Assembly: GCF_004792695.1 (NCBI RefSeq)
Contig: NZ_SRXU01000001.1
Coordinates: forward strand, 1,056,170 to 1,120,169
Reading direction: 5' to 3'
Source: Sphingomonas naasensis
GTDB taxonomy: Bacteria; Pseudomonadota; Alphaproteobacteria; Sphingomonadales; Sphingomonadaceae
DNA: 64,000 nt
The position numbers and the translations under genes are program-made. Shown here one piece after another: positions 39,226-46,962 of the stretch (its first letter is position 1; each line of letters starts with the position of its first letter). The notes beneath the pieces are model-generated. The model searched no databases. It saw only the letters and a list, made by a program, of their open reading frames with translations, and was not told the DNA's origin.

Positions 39226-41256
39226 TCAGGCCGGCTCGGGCATGCGCTGACGCACTTCTTTCGCCAGCTTGTCGCTCAGCTCGGCAAGGTGATCGAACCG
39301 CGCCTCGAATTGCGCCAGCCCCTGGCTCAGCGAGCGCAATTCGGGGTCGAGCCCCGACAGCTCGGCCTCGGGCATCAGCAGCTCGATCGCATCCCAGCGC
39401 GACCAGCCATCGAGCGGGGCGATTCCGAGCATCTGACCGCGCCGGCTGGTCGCCGCCGAGGTGATCCGCGAGACCGCGCTGCCCGGCGCGCGGATCGTCA
39501 CCCGGGCGATCGGCTCGAGCAGATAGGGCGCGGCCGCGGCCAGCGCCTCGGTCATCGCGATCCGGCCTGCGGTGCGGAAGGCGAGCTCGGAGCTGTCGAC
39601 GCTGTGAAACGAGCCGTCGACCAGCGCCACCGCGACGTCGACCACCGGAAAGCCGAGCGGACCGCGCTGCATCGCGTCGCGCACGCCCTGCTCGACCGCC
39701 GGGATCCACTGGCGCGGGATCGCGCCGCCGGTGATCTTCTCCTCGAAATGGAACCCCTCCCCGCGCGGCCGCGGGCGGATCTCGATGATCACGTCGCCGA
39801 ACTGGCCATGGCCGCCCGACTGCTTCTTGTGGCGGCCATGCTGGGTGACGCCGGTTCGGATCGTCTCCTTATAGGCGATCGTCGGCTGGCGCGACGCGAC
39901 CGCGACGCCGTAGCGCCGTTCGAGCCGCGCGAGCACCACCGCGAGATGCTCCTCGTTGGTGCCGTGCAGCAGCGTCTCGCGGGTCGCCTCCTCGAATCCC
40001 CATTGCAGCGCCGGGTCCTCCTCGGCGAGGCGATTGAGCGCGGTCGACAGCCGCACCTCGTCCTTGTGATCCTTCGCGGCGATGGCGAGCGTCGAATGGG
40101 TGAGCGGCGGGATCGCGACCGACGGTGCCGCCGGAGTCCGCCCGGCCATGCCGAGCCGATCGCCGGCACGCGCCGAATCGACCTTGGCGATGCCGACCAC
40201 GTCGCCCGGCTCGGCGCGCGTGGTCTTGGTCGTCGCCGTGCCCTGCAGCGCGAACAGCGTGCCGGTCCGCAGCGTCTTGCCCTCGCAATCGCGCAGCTCG
40301 GCCCCCTCGGCCAGCGACGTGCCGAAGATCCGGGCGAGCGCCAGCCGGCCGACCGTGCTGCCGTGCGAGACCTTGAAGACCTGCGCCGCGGCGCCGTCGA
40401 CACCGAGCCGGTCGGCGGCCTGCCCGGCCACCGGCGTGTCGTGGCGGAGCATCTTGAGCAGCCGGCGGATCCCGAAGCCGTTGAGCGCCGAGCCGAACAG
40501 CATCGGCACGATCAGCCCCGCCGCGGTCTCGCGCACGATATCACCGAACACCGTCTCGGGCGGCGGCACCTCGTCGTTGAGCAATTGCTCGAGCAGCACA
40601 TCGTCGTGATCGGCGAGCTGCTCGAGCATGTGGAAGCGCGCGCCGGTCTCGTCGTCACGCAGATCGTCGGTCAGCGGCACCGGCTCGGAGGCGCGGCCGG
40701 GCTGATAGTGATATGCTCGTTCGAGCGCGAGATCGACGAATCCGGTGATGCGCTCGCCCTTGCGGATCGGGATCTGGCGCGCGACGACCGCGGCGCCGCT
40801 GAGCGGCTGGAGCGCTGCCAGCAGATCCTCGATGCTGCCGCGGGCCTGATCGATCTTGTTGACGAAGAGCGCGTGCGGAAGCCCGAGCGTCTCGAGCCGG
40901 CGCAGCAGCGGCTCGACCAGCGCCGCGCGCTCCGGATCGGGATCGATCACCACCAGCGCGAGATCGGCGAGCTCGAGCGCCCGCCCGGCATCGGCGGCGA
41001 AGGCGAGCGAGCCGGGCGTGTCGATCAGCACATAGGTTTCGCCCATCCATTCGAAGCGGGCGAGGTTGAGCTCGGTCGAGCCGCCGCGCGTTCGGGCTTC
41101 GGGACTGGCATCGCCCACGCTCGTGCCCGCATCCACCGCGCCGAGCCGGGCGCTCGTGCCGGTCGCGAACAACAGCGATTCGAGAAGACTGGTCTTGCCT
41201 GCGCCGGCGGGGCCGACGATCGCGATTGCTCTGGTGCCGTGGCTTGCCTGATCCAT
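39226..41256 (-). CDS. Elongation factor G-like translational GTPase
   Basis: A 676-aa EF-G homologue. The GTPase domain shows VGPAGAGKTSLLESLL (G1), LIDTPGSLAF (G3, with Ser where His usually follows the Gly) and VNKIDQA (G4), then domain II, and a C-terminal half with GVTQHGRHKKQSGGHGQFGDV (domain IV-like) and a domain V. It is divergent from canonical FusA: several loops differ, and no rpsL-rpsG-tufA context exists. Proteins like this are annotated as EF-G-like or EF-G2 and have no agreed function; some act in ribosome recycling. Start taken at MDQASHGTRAIAIVG. Confidence 0.88.
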   Translation of the reverse strand: MDQASHGTRAIAIVGPAGAGKTSLLESLLFATGTSARLGAVDAGTSVGDASPEARTRGGSTELNLARFEWMGETYVLIDTPGSLAFAADAGRALELADLALVVIDPDPERAALVEPLLRRLETLGLPHALFVNKIDQARGSIEDLLAALQPLSGAAVVARQIPIRKGERITGFVDLALERAYHYQPGRASEPVPLTDDLRDDETGARFHMLEQLADHDDVLLEQLLNDEVPPPETVFGDIVRETAAGLIVPMLFGSALNGFGIRRLLKMLRHDTPVAGQAADRLGVDGAAAQVFKVSHGSTVGRLALARIFGTSLAEGAELRDCEGKTLRTGTLFALQGTATTKTTRAEPGDVVGIAKVDSARAGDRLGMAGRTPAAPSVAIPPLTHSTLAIAAKDHKDEVRLSTALNRLAEEDPALQWGFEEATRETLLHGTNEEHLAVVLARLERRYGVAVASRQPTIAYKETIRTGVTQHGRHKKQSGGHGQFGDVIIEIRPRPRGEGFHFEEKITGGAIPRQWIPAVEQGVRDAMQRGPLGFPVVDVAVALVDGSFHSVDSSELAFRTAGRIAMTEALAAAAPYLLEPIARVTIRAPGSAVSRITSAATSRRGQMLGIAPLDGWSRWDAIELLMPEAELSGLDPELRSLSQGLAQFEARFDHLAELSDKLAKEVRQRMPEPA

Positions 41257-41349
41257 AGCGCGCCTCTCCTGCGTGCCCCGCGTCTGTCGCGCAGGGGTCC
41301 GTGGGAGTCGCGACCATCGGCCCAGCCGCGGCCGAACGCAAGCCGCGAT

Positions 41350-41377
41350 CCGGCATCCCGCCGCGACGGGATACCGG
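41350..41377 (-). terminator. Hairpin between azoR and the EF-G-like gene
   Basis: Two 11-bp arms pair with one mismatch around 6 bases, 9 bp past the azoR stop. There is no U tract on the minus strand, so intrinsic termination is uncertain. Confidence 0.4.
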
Positions 41378-41385
41378 CGCCCCGC

Positions 41386-41961
41386 TCAGGCCGCGGCCGC
41401 CACCGGCGCGATCCGGCCGGCATGCGCGAAGGCCGCCTCGATCGCCGTCTCGCGCTGCTCGGCGCCGAGCGCCACGCCTTCGGCGACGACGAACTCGACA
41501 TCGCTGACGCCGATGAAGCCCAGCATCGTGCGGAGATGCGCCTCGGCATGCTCCATCGGCGCGGCCGGGCCCTGCGAATAGACGCCGCCGCGCGACAGCG
41601 CGACGATCACCTTCTTGGCCCCGGCCAGCCCCTCGGGGCCGTTCGCGCCGTAACGGAAGGTCTTGCCGGCGACGAGGATGTGATCGAACCACGCCTTGAG
41701 CTGCGAGGGCATGCCGAAATTGTACATCGGCGCGCCGATCACGACGATGTCGGCTTCGAGGAACTCGTCGAGCACCGCCGCGGCCTCCCCGGTCGCATAT
41801 CCCGGCAGGGTCAGATGCGGCAGCGGATCGGCGGCGAGATCGCGATAGCGCGTGTCGAGCCCTTCATGCGTGGCGCGCAGCCGCGCGACGATCGCCGCGG
41901 ATACGGCGCGGCTCGCCGAGGTTTCGCCCTGGATCGAGGAATCGAGATGGAGAAGTTTCAT
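41386..41961 (-). CDS. azoR: FMN-dependent NADH-azoreductase
   Basis: A 191-aa flavodoxin-fold quinone/azo reductase. It starts KLLHLDSSIQGETSASR, the FMN phosphate loop, and has GAPMYNFGMPSQLKAWFDHILVAGKTFRYG, the AzoR signature, then SRGGVYSQGP. The enzyme uses NADH and FMN to reduce quinones by two electrons and is usually protective against electrophiles. It is divergent from an HxlR-type regulator, with 89 bp between the start codons and a dyad between them. The linkage recalls the YodB/AzoR1 pair of Bacillus. Confidence 0.94.
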   Translation of the reverse strand: MKLLHLDSSIQGETSASRAVSAAIVARLRATHEGLDTRYRDLAADPLPHLTLPGYATGEAAAVLDEFLEADIVVIGAPMYNFGMPSQLKAWFDHILVAGKTFRYGANGPEGLAGAKKVIVALSRGGVYSQGPAAPMEHAEAHLRTMLGFIGVSDVEFVVAEGVALGAEQRETAIEAAFAHAGRIAPVAAAA

Positions 41962-41991
41962 GGGGGACTATCCAAATCCGTTTCGGTCCCC

Positions 41992-42014
41992 AACTAGCTA
42001 TGGAGGTAGCTAAC
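41992..42014. promoter_or_regulatory. Candidate HxlR operator
   Basis: TAGCTA at 41995-42000 and TAGCTA at 42007-42012 are spaced by TGGAGG and extended by partly matching flanks, forming a dyad between azoR and hxlR. It lies 31 bp before the azoR start and 37 bp before the chosen hxlR start. HxlR regulators bind such dyads. Confidence 0.5.
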
Positions 42015-42050
42015 CCCCGCCAAGAACGCATATTTTCAGGACCAGGTCAC

Positions 42051-42437
42051 ATGGAATTGACTGCCACCGCCGCGCTCGTGCCGATCGATCATCGCGGCGA
42101 GCGCTGCATCGCCATCGCGCGCCACCTCGCCTGGATCGGCGACCGCTGGACGCTGCCGGTGGTGGTCACGCTCGACGACGGACCGCTGCGCTTCAACCAG
42201 CTGCGCCGGGCGGTTTCGGGCATCTCGCAGCAAATGCTCACCCGCACGCTGCGCGGGCTCGAGCGCGACGGGATCGTCAGCCGGACGGTGCACCCCACCG
42301 TGCCGCCGCAGGTCGAATATGCGCTGACCCCGCTGGGCAACTCGCTGGCGGACCAGGCGCGCCAGCTCGGCGGCTGGGTGCAGACGAACCTGCCGGCGCT
42401 GACTGCGAACCGCGCTGCGTTCGATGCCGGCGTGTAG
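42051..42437 (+). CDS. HxlR family winged-helix transcriptional regulator
   Basis: A 128-aa dimeric DNA-binding protein. ERCIAIARHLAWIGDRWTLPVVVTL followed by LRFNQLRRAVSGISQQMLTRTLRGLERDGIVSR split over helices 3-4 and wing is the HxlR profile, and VEYALTPLG the end of the wing. The start at 42051 is preferred over 42000 because it gives the usual length and leaves the dyad in the intergenic space. Cys19 occupies the position of the redox-active Cys in quinone-sensing relatives (YodB, HypR). It probably represses azoR and itself until an electrophile modifies it. Confidence 0.88.
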   Translation: MELTATAALVPIDHRGERCIAIARHLAWIGDRWTLPVVVTLDDGPLRFNQLRRAVSGISQQMLTRTLRGLERDGIVSRTVHPTVPPQVEYALTPLGNSLADQARQLGGWVQTNLPALTANRAAFDAGV

Positions 42438-42797
42438 GCATTTCGAGCCGAGTCGCGCCCGGCAAATGTAGGATTTCCAGCGTCTAGAGTCGCAAGAGTC
42501 GCGATAGAATGACTCGTGCGTTGCGCGAGTGGGAAATATTATTGCGCGCGGCCTGTAGGAGATCGACGAGGTCAAAGAGCGGGCGCGGACAGACGGCGCC
42601 GACGCGCATCGCATCATGCATAATCCTACATTGCAAGTTAGAGTTGGGGCAACAGGTCGCTGCGCCCGACCGCGTCACATCTACTGGCCCGACGATGAAA
42701 TTCGAAATCGTGACCAAGAAATCAACCTTGGCCGTGTAATATCTCCTCAACAACTTGCCCCTAGCGTTCGCACAACGACTTCGGGGGGATCAATATC
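42438..42797. other. 360-bp intergenic region upstream of the RTX protein gene
   Basis: No credible coding frame; a short open frame at 42509-42739 has an ordinary codon pattern but no ribosome site or family features. It should hold the promoter and leader of the large RTX gene, whose ribosome site (GGGGGGAT) is just before 42798. I see no clear -35/-10 pair or terminator. Confidence 0.5.
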
Positions 42798-45700
42798 ATG
42801 TCGAGCTATGGCGGCGTCGGTGCAGCGAGCAACGTCAACACGCAGACGGCGGGCGACCAGCTTCGCCAATCGGTGACCCGGCTTGCCGACGGCAGCCTGA
42901 TCGCGGTGTGGGAAACGACCAACACGACGCAGGACGGCAGCGGCTCGGCAATCATCATGCGGCACCTCTCCGCCACCGGCGTTCCGATCGGAAGCGAGGT
43001 GGTCGTCAACAGCCAGACCGCGGGTAGCCAGACCAAGGCGCAGGTGAGCGCGCTCGCGGGCGGCGGCTATGTCGTGACGTGGCAGACCGCCGATACGACG
43101 CAGGACGGCAGCGGCACCGCAGTGAAGGCGCAGATCTTCGACGCCGCGGGCGCCGCCGTCGGCAGCGAGTTCCGGGTCAACAGCTTTACCTCGCTCGACC
43201 AGCTGCAACCGACGGTGACCGGGCTCGCCGATGGCAGCTTCGTGGTGGCGTGGCACTCGACCGACACCAGCCGCGACGGCGCGGGCTGGGCATTGGAGGG
43301 GCAGCGCTTCAGCGCCAGCGGTGCCGCGCTCGGCAGCGAGTTTCGCATCAACAGCAGCGCGTTCGGATCGCAGAACAACGCCGACATCGCCGCGCTGGCC
43401 AATGGCGGCTTCGTCGTCACCTGGCAGATTGGCAACTCCGGTTCGTCGAACGCGACCGCGCGGGTCTACGACGCCAATGGCGTGGCGCAGGGCAACGACA
43501 TCCTCGTGACGAATTCCGTGGGCGAGCTCGACACCACTGTCGTCGCGCTGGCCGATGGCGGCTTCGCGGTCGCCTATGCGCGCGGCAGCGGCATCTTCTT
43601 CCAGCGCTTCGACGCGGCGCGCGCCAAGGTCGGCGCCGAAGTCTATGTCGGCGACGGGCTGCTGCCCGAGATCGCGACGCTGACCGAGGGCGGCTTCGTC
43701 ATCGGCTGGCGCGCGAACGGCAGCCAGATGCAGGCGCGCGCCTATGATGCGACGGGCGTGGCGACCAGCGCCGCGTTCACGCTCAACACCGACACCAATA
43801 CCGGGATCGAGGGTTCGCTGGTCGGGCTCGCCGGCGGCGGCTTTGCCAGCTTCTCGTCGAGCGGTTCCTCCGGCACCGGGACGGGCCAGGACGTTCGCGT
43901 CCAGATCTTCCAGCCGCTGCCCAACGTCGCGCCCGAGCTGGGCGCGGCAACCCGCAACATTGCGATCGCGGAGAACGGCACGACCGTCGCGACGATCACC
44001 GCGACCGACGACGGCAGCCCTTCGGCGCTGACCTATTCAATCTTCGGCGGCGCCGACGCCGCGCGCTTCACGATCAACGCTACCACCGGCGCGCTGCGCT
44101 TCGCGGTCGCGCCGAACTACGAGGCGCCGACCGATGCCGGCGGCAACAATGTCTATGACGTGATCGTCCGCGCCAGCGACGGCGCGCTTGCCGACACGCA
44201 GGCGATCGCCGTGACGGTGACCAACGTCAACGAGGCGCCGGTGATCTCGTCGAACGGCGGCGGCACCACGGCCGCGATCACGCTTGCCGAGAACAGCGGC
44301 GTGGCGGCGACGGTGGTTGCGGCCGACCCCGAATCGACGACGCTGGTCTATTCGATTTCGGGCGGCGTCGACGCTGCGCGCTTCGCGATCAATGCGGCGA
44401 CCGGCGTGCTGAGCTTCGTCGCCAATCCCGATTTCGAGGCGCCGGCCGATAGCGGCGGCGACAATGTCTACAACGTCATCGTCCGCGCCAGCGACGGCAG
44501 CCTCGTCGACACCCAGACGCTGACCATCACCGTGCAGAACGCCAACGAGGCGCCGGCGATCACGTCGCCGGCATCGTTCGCGGCGAGCGAGAACGACACG
44601 CTGGTCGGCGTGATGACGAGCAGCGATCCCGAGGGGACCGCGGCGAGCTGGTCGATCGCCGGCGGCGCCGACGCGGCGCTGTTCAGCATCGACGCGACCA
44701 CCGGCGAGCTGCGCTTCGTCGACGCGCCCGATTTCGAAGCGCCCGGCGATGCCGATGGCGACAATGTCTATGACGTGGTGGTGCGCGCGAGCGACGGATC
44801 GCTTTCCACCGATCAGGCGCTCACGGTGACCGTGGGCAACGTCAATGAAGGCGTGACCTTCACCTCGCTGCCGCTCGGCGAGGCGGTGGCGCTGTTCCGC
44901 CCGGAGAATGCCGGCGAGGTCTTCACCTTCACCGCGGCCGATGCCGATGGCGACGCAGTGAGCTACACGCTGTCGGGCGCCGATGCCGCGCTGTTCACGA
45001 TCGACGCGGCGACCGGCGCGGTCAGCTTTGTCGGCACGCCCGATTACGAGGCGCCGGGCAGCAGCGGCGGAACCAACAATTATGTCTTCACCGTCACCGC
45101 GAGCGACGGCGTGTTCTCGGCGAGCCGCGCCGTCGGGGTCGGCGTGTACAATGTGAACGAAGGCCTTTCGATCACGTCCAATGGCGGCGGCGTGAGCGCT
45201 GCGATCGGCGCGACCGAGAACAGCGTTGCGGTCACCACCGTGACGGCGAGCGATCTCGACGGCGACACCCCGGTGTTCGCGATCGCCGGCGGCGCCGATG
45301 CGGCGCTGTTCAGCATCGACGCGGCGACCGGCGCGCTCGCCTTTGTCGCGGCGCCCGATTTCGAGGCGCCCGGCGATGCCGATGGCGACAATGTCTATGA
45401 TGTCGTGGTCTCGGCCGGCGACGGAAGCTTCGTCACCGCGCAGACGCTCGCGGTGAGCGTGGGCAACGTCAATGAAGGCGTGGCGTTCACCACGCTGCCG
45501 GCCGGCGAGGCGGTGGCGCTGTTCCGCCCCGAGAATGGCAGCGAGGTCTTCACCTTCACCGCGGCCGATGCCGATGGCGACGCGGTGAGCTATTCGCTGT
45601 CGGGCGCCGATGCCGCGCTGTTCGCGATCGATGCGGCGACCGGCGCGGTCAGCTTCGTCGGCGCGCCCGATTTCGAGGCGCCGGGCAGCAGCGGTGGGAC

Positions 45701-46937
45701 CAACAACTACTTCTTCACCGTCACCGCGAGCGACGGCGCGCTCTCCGCGAGCCGCGATGTCGGGGTCGGCGTGTACAATGTGAACGAAGGGCTTGCGATC
45801 ACCTCCGGCGGCGGCGCGATTGGCGTGGCGGAGAACGGCGTTGCGGTCACCACCGTGACGGCGAGCGATCTCGACGGCGACACCCCGGTGTTCGCGATCG
45901 CCGGCGGCGCCGATGCGGCGCTGTTCAGCATCGACGCGGCGACCGGCGCGCTCGCCTTTGTCGCGGCGCCCGATTTCGAGGCGCCCGGCGATGCCGACGG
46001 CGACAATGTCTATGATGTCGTGGTCTCGGCCGGCGACGGCGCGTTCGTCACGACGCAGGCGCTGGCGGTGACTATCGGCAACGTCAACGAAGGTCTCGCC
46101 ATCGCCTCGTTCGGCGGCGGCGCCTCGGCCGGGATCGGCATCGCCGAGAACGGGACGGCGATCGGCACCGTGTTCGCGACGGACAGCGACGGCGACGCGA
46201 TCTCCTATGCGATCGCCGGCGGCGCGGACGCGGCACGCTTTGCGATCGATGCGAACAGCGGTGCGCTGCGCTTCGTCGCCGCGCCCGATTTCGAGGCGCC
46301 CGGCGATGCCGGCGGCGACAATGTCTATGACGTGATCGTCTCGGCGAGCGATGGCGGCTTCGTCGACACGCAGGCGCTGGCGGTGACCGTGCTCGACCTG
46401 CGCGAGGGCAATGTGATCACCGGCACCAACGCCGCGAACACGATCTCGACGAGCACCAGCGCATCCGGCCAGCCGCGCGCGACGCAATATGAGGACAGCA
46501 TCTACGGGCTGGGCGGCAACGACACGATCTCGGCCGCGGGCGGCGCGGACTTCGTCGATGGCGGCGCGGGCAACGACAAGATCACCGGCGGCGCGGGCGC
46601 GGACATCCTGACCGGCGGCGCGGGCGCGGATCGCTTCATCTACACCGCGACCGGCGACAGCCAGTTCGGGGCGATGGACGTCATCACCGACTTCAGCCGC
46701 AGCCAGACCGACCGAATCGATCTTTCGGCGATCGACGCGCGCAGCACCACGACGGGCAACCAGAGCTTCGCCTTTATCGGCACCGCGGCCTTCTCGCACG
46801 TGGCCGGGCAGCTGCGCTACGAGCAGCACGACGGCAGCACCTTCGTGTCGGCCGACGTCAATGGCGACGGCGCGGCCGATTTCGCGCTCCAGCTCAACGG
46901 CTCGATATTGCTGACGACGGCGGAGTTCGTGCTCTGA
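42798..46937 (+). CDS. Giant secreted RTX protein with propeller-like and cadherin-like repeats
   Basis: A 1379-aa acidic protein without an N-terminal signal. Residues 20-360 hold seven L-[AT]-x-G-[GS] beta-repeats starting near 29, 86, 143, 200, 251, 295 and 344, compatible with a seven-bladed propeller. Residues about 376-1215 hold eight cadherin/CA-like repeats of roughly 100 aa (AENG, TVTATDxDGD, DAALFxID, PDFEAPGD, NVYDVxV, VxNVNE). An RTX segment follows (GGNDTI, DGGAGNDK, TGGAGAD, near 1238-1275), then a C-terminal M10-type region ending in a hydrophobic LTTAEFVL, typical of type I secretion signals. It probably is a Ca2+-dependent surface adhesin or matrix protein. No T1SS ABC/MFP genes lie in the window. 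Confidence 0.88.
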   Translation: MSSYGGVGAASNVNTQTAGDQLRQSVTRLADGSLIAVWETTNTTQDGSGSAIIMRHLSATGVPIGSEVVVNSQTAGSQTKAQVSALAGGGYVVTWQTADTTQDGSGTAVKAQIFDAAGAAVGSEFRVNSFTSLDQLQPTVTGLADGSFVVAWHSTDTSRDGAGWALEGQRFSASGAALGSEFRINSSAFGSQNNADIAALANGGFVVTWQIGNSGSSNATARVYDANGVAQGNDILVTNSVGELDTTVVALADGGFAVAYARGSGIFFQRFDAARAKVGAEVYVGDGLLPEIATLTEGGFVIGWRANGSQMQARAYDATGVATSAAFTLNTDTNTGIEGSLVGLAGGGFASFSSSGSSGTGTGQDVRVQIFQPLPNVAPELGAATRNIAIAENGTTVATITATDDGSPSALTYSIFGGADAARFTINATTGALRFAVAPNYEAPTDAGGNNVYDVIVRASDGALADTQAIAVTVTNVNEAPVISSNGGGTTAAITLAENSGVAATVVAADPESTTLVYSISGGVDAARFAINAATGVLSFVANPDFEAPADSGGDNVYNVIVRASDGSLVDTQTLTITVQNANEAPAITSPASFAASENDTLVGVMTSSDPEGTAASWSIAGGADAALFSIDATTGELRFVDAPDFEAPGDADGDNVYDVVVRASDGSLSTDQALTVTVGNVNEGVTFTSLPLGEAVALFRPENAGEVFTFTAADADGDAVSYTLSGADAALFTIDAATGAVSFVGTPDYEAPGSSGGTNNYVFTVTASDGVFSASRAVGVGVYNVNEGLSITSNGGGVSAAIGATENSVAVTTVTASDLDGDTPVFAIAGGADAALFSIDAATGALAFVAAPDFEAPGDADGDNVYDVVVSAGDGSFVTAQTLAVSVGNVNEGVAFTTLPAGEAVALFRPENGSEVFTFTAADADGDAVSYSLSGADAALFAIDAATGAVSFVGAPDFEAPGSSGGTNNYFFTVTASDGALSASRDVGVGVYNVNEGLAITSGGGAIGVAENGVAVTTVTASDLDGDTPVFAIAGGADAALFSIDAATGALAFVAAPDFEAPGDADGDNVYDVVVSAGDGAFVTTQALAVTIGNVNEGLAIASFGGGASAGIGIAENGTAIGTVFATDSDGDAISYAIAGGADAARFAIDANSGALRFVAAPDFEAPGDAGGDNVYDVIVSASDGGFVDTQALAVTVLDLREGNVITGTNAANTISTSTSASGQPRATQYEDSIYGLGGNDTISAAGGADFVDGGAGNDKITGGAGADILTGGAGADRFIYTATGDSQFGAMDVITDFSRSQTDRIDLSAIDARSTTTGNQSFAFIGTAAFSHVAGQLRYEQHDGSTFVSADVNGDGAADFALQLNGSILLTTAEFVL
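44853..46094 (+). repeat. Tandem duplication of a two-domain unit in the RTX gene
   Basis: Copy 1 (44853-45479, 209 codons) and copy 2 (45480-46094, 205 codons) encode the same pair of cadherin-like domains: the first begins with a GEAVALFRPEN segment, the second with an ITSNGGG/ITSGGG segment. They are nearly identical at both DNA and protein level, with copy 2 four codons shorter near its second domain. Flanking repeats are much more diverged, so this pair duplicated recently. Confidence 0.85.
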
Positions 46938-46962
46938 CCGGCGAGGGTCCGTAAGCCGGGCG

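Noticed and set aside
42509..42739. A 76-codon open frame before the RTX gene
   Set aside because: No ribosome site, no family features, and it ends close to the real gene's leader. Treated as non-coding.
44853..46094. Tandem repeats that might suggest a CRISPR array
   Set aside because: The repeat unit is about 620 bp, lies in frame within a coding sequence and has no spacers.
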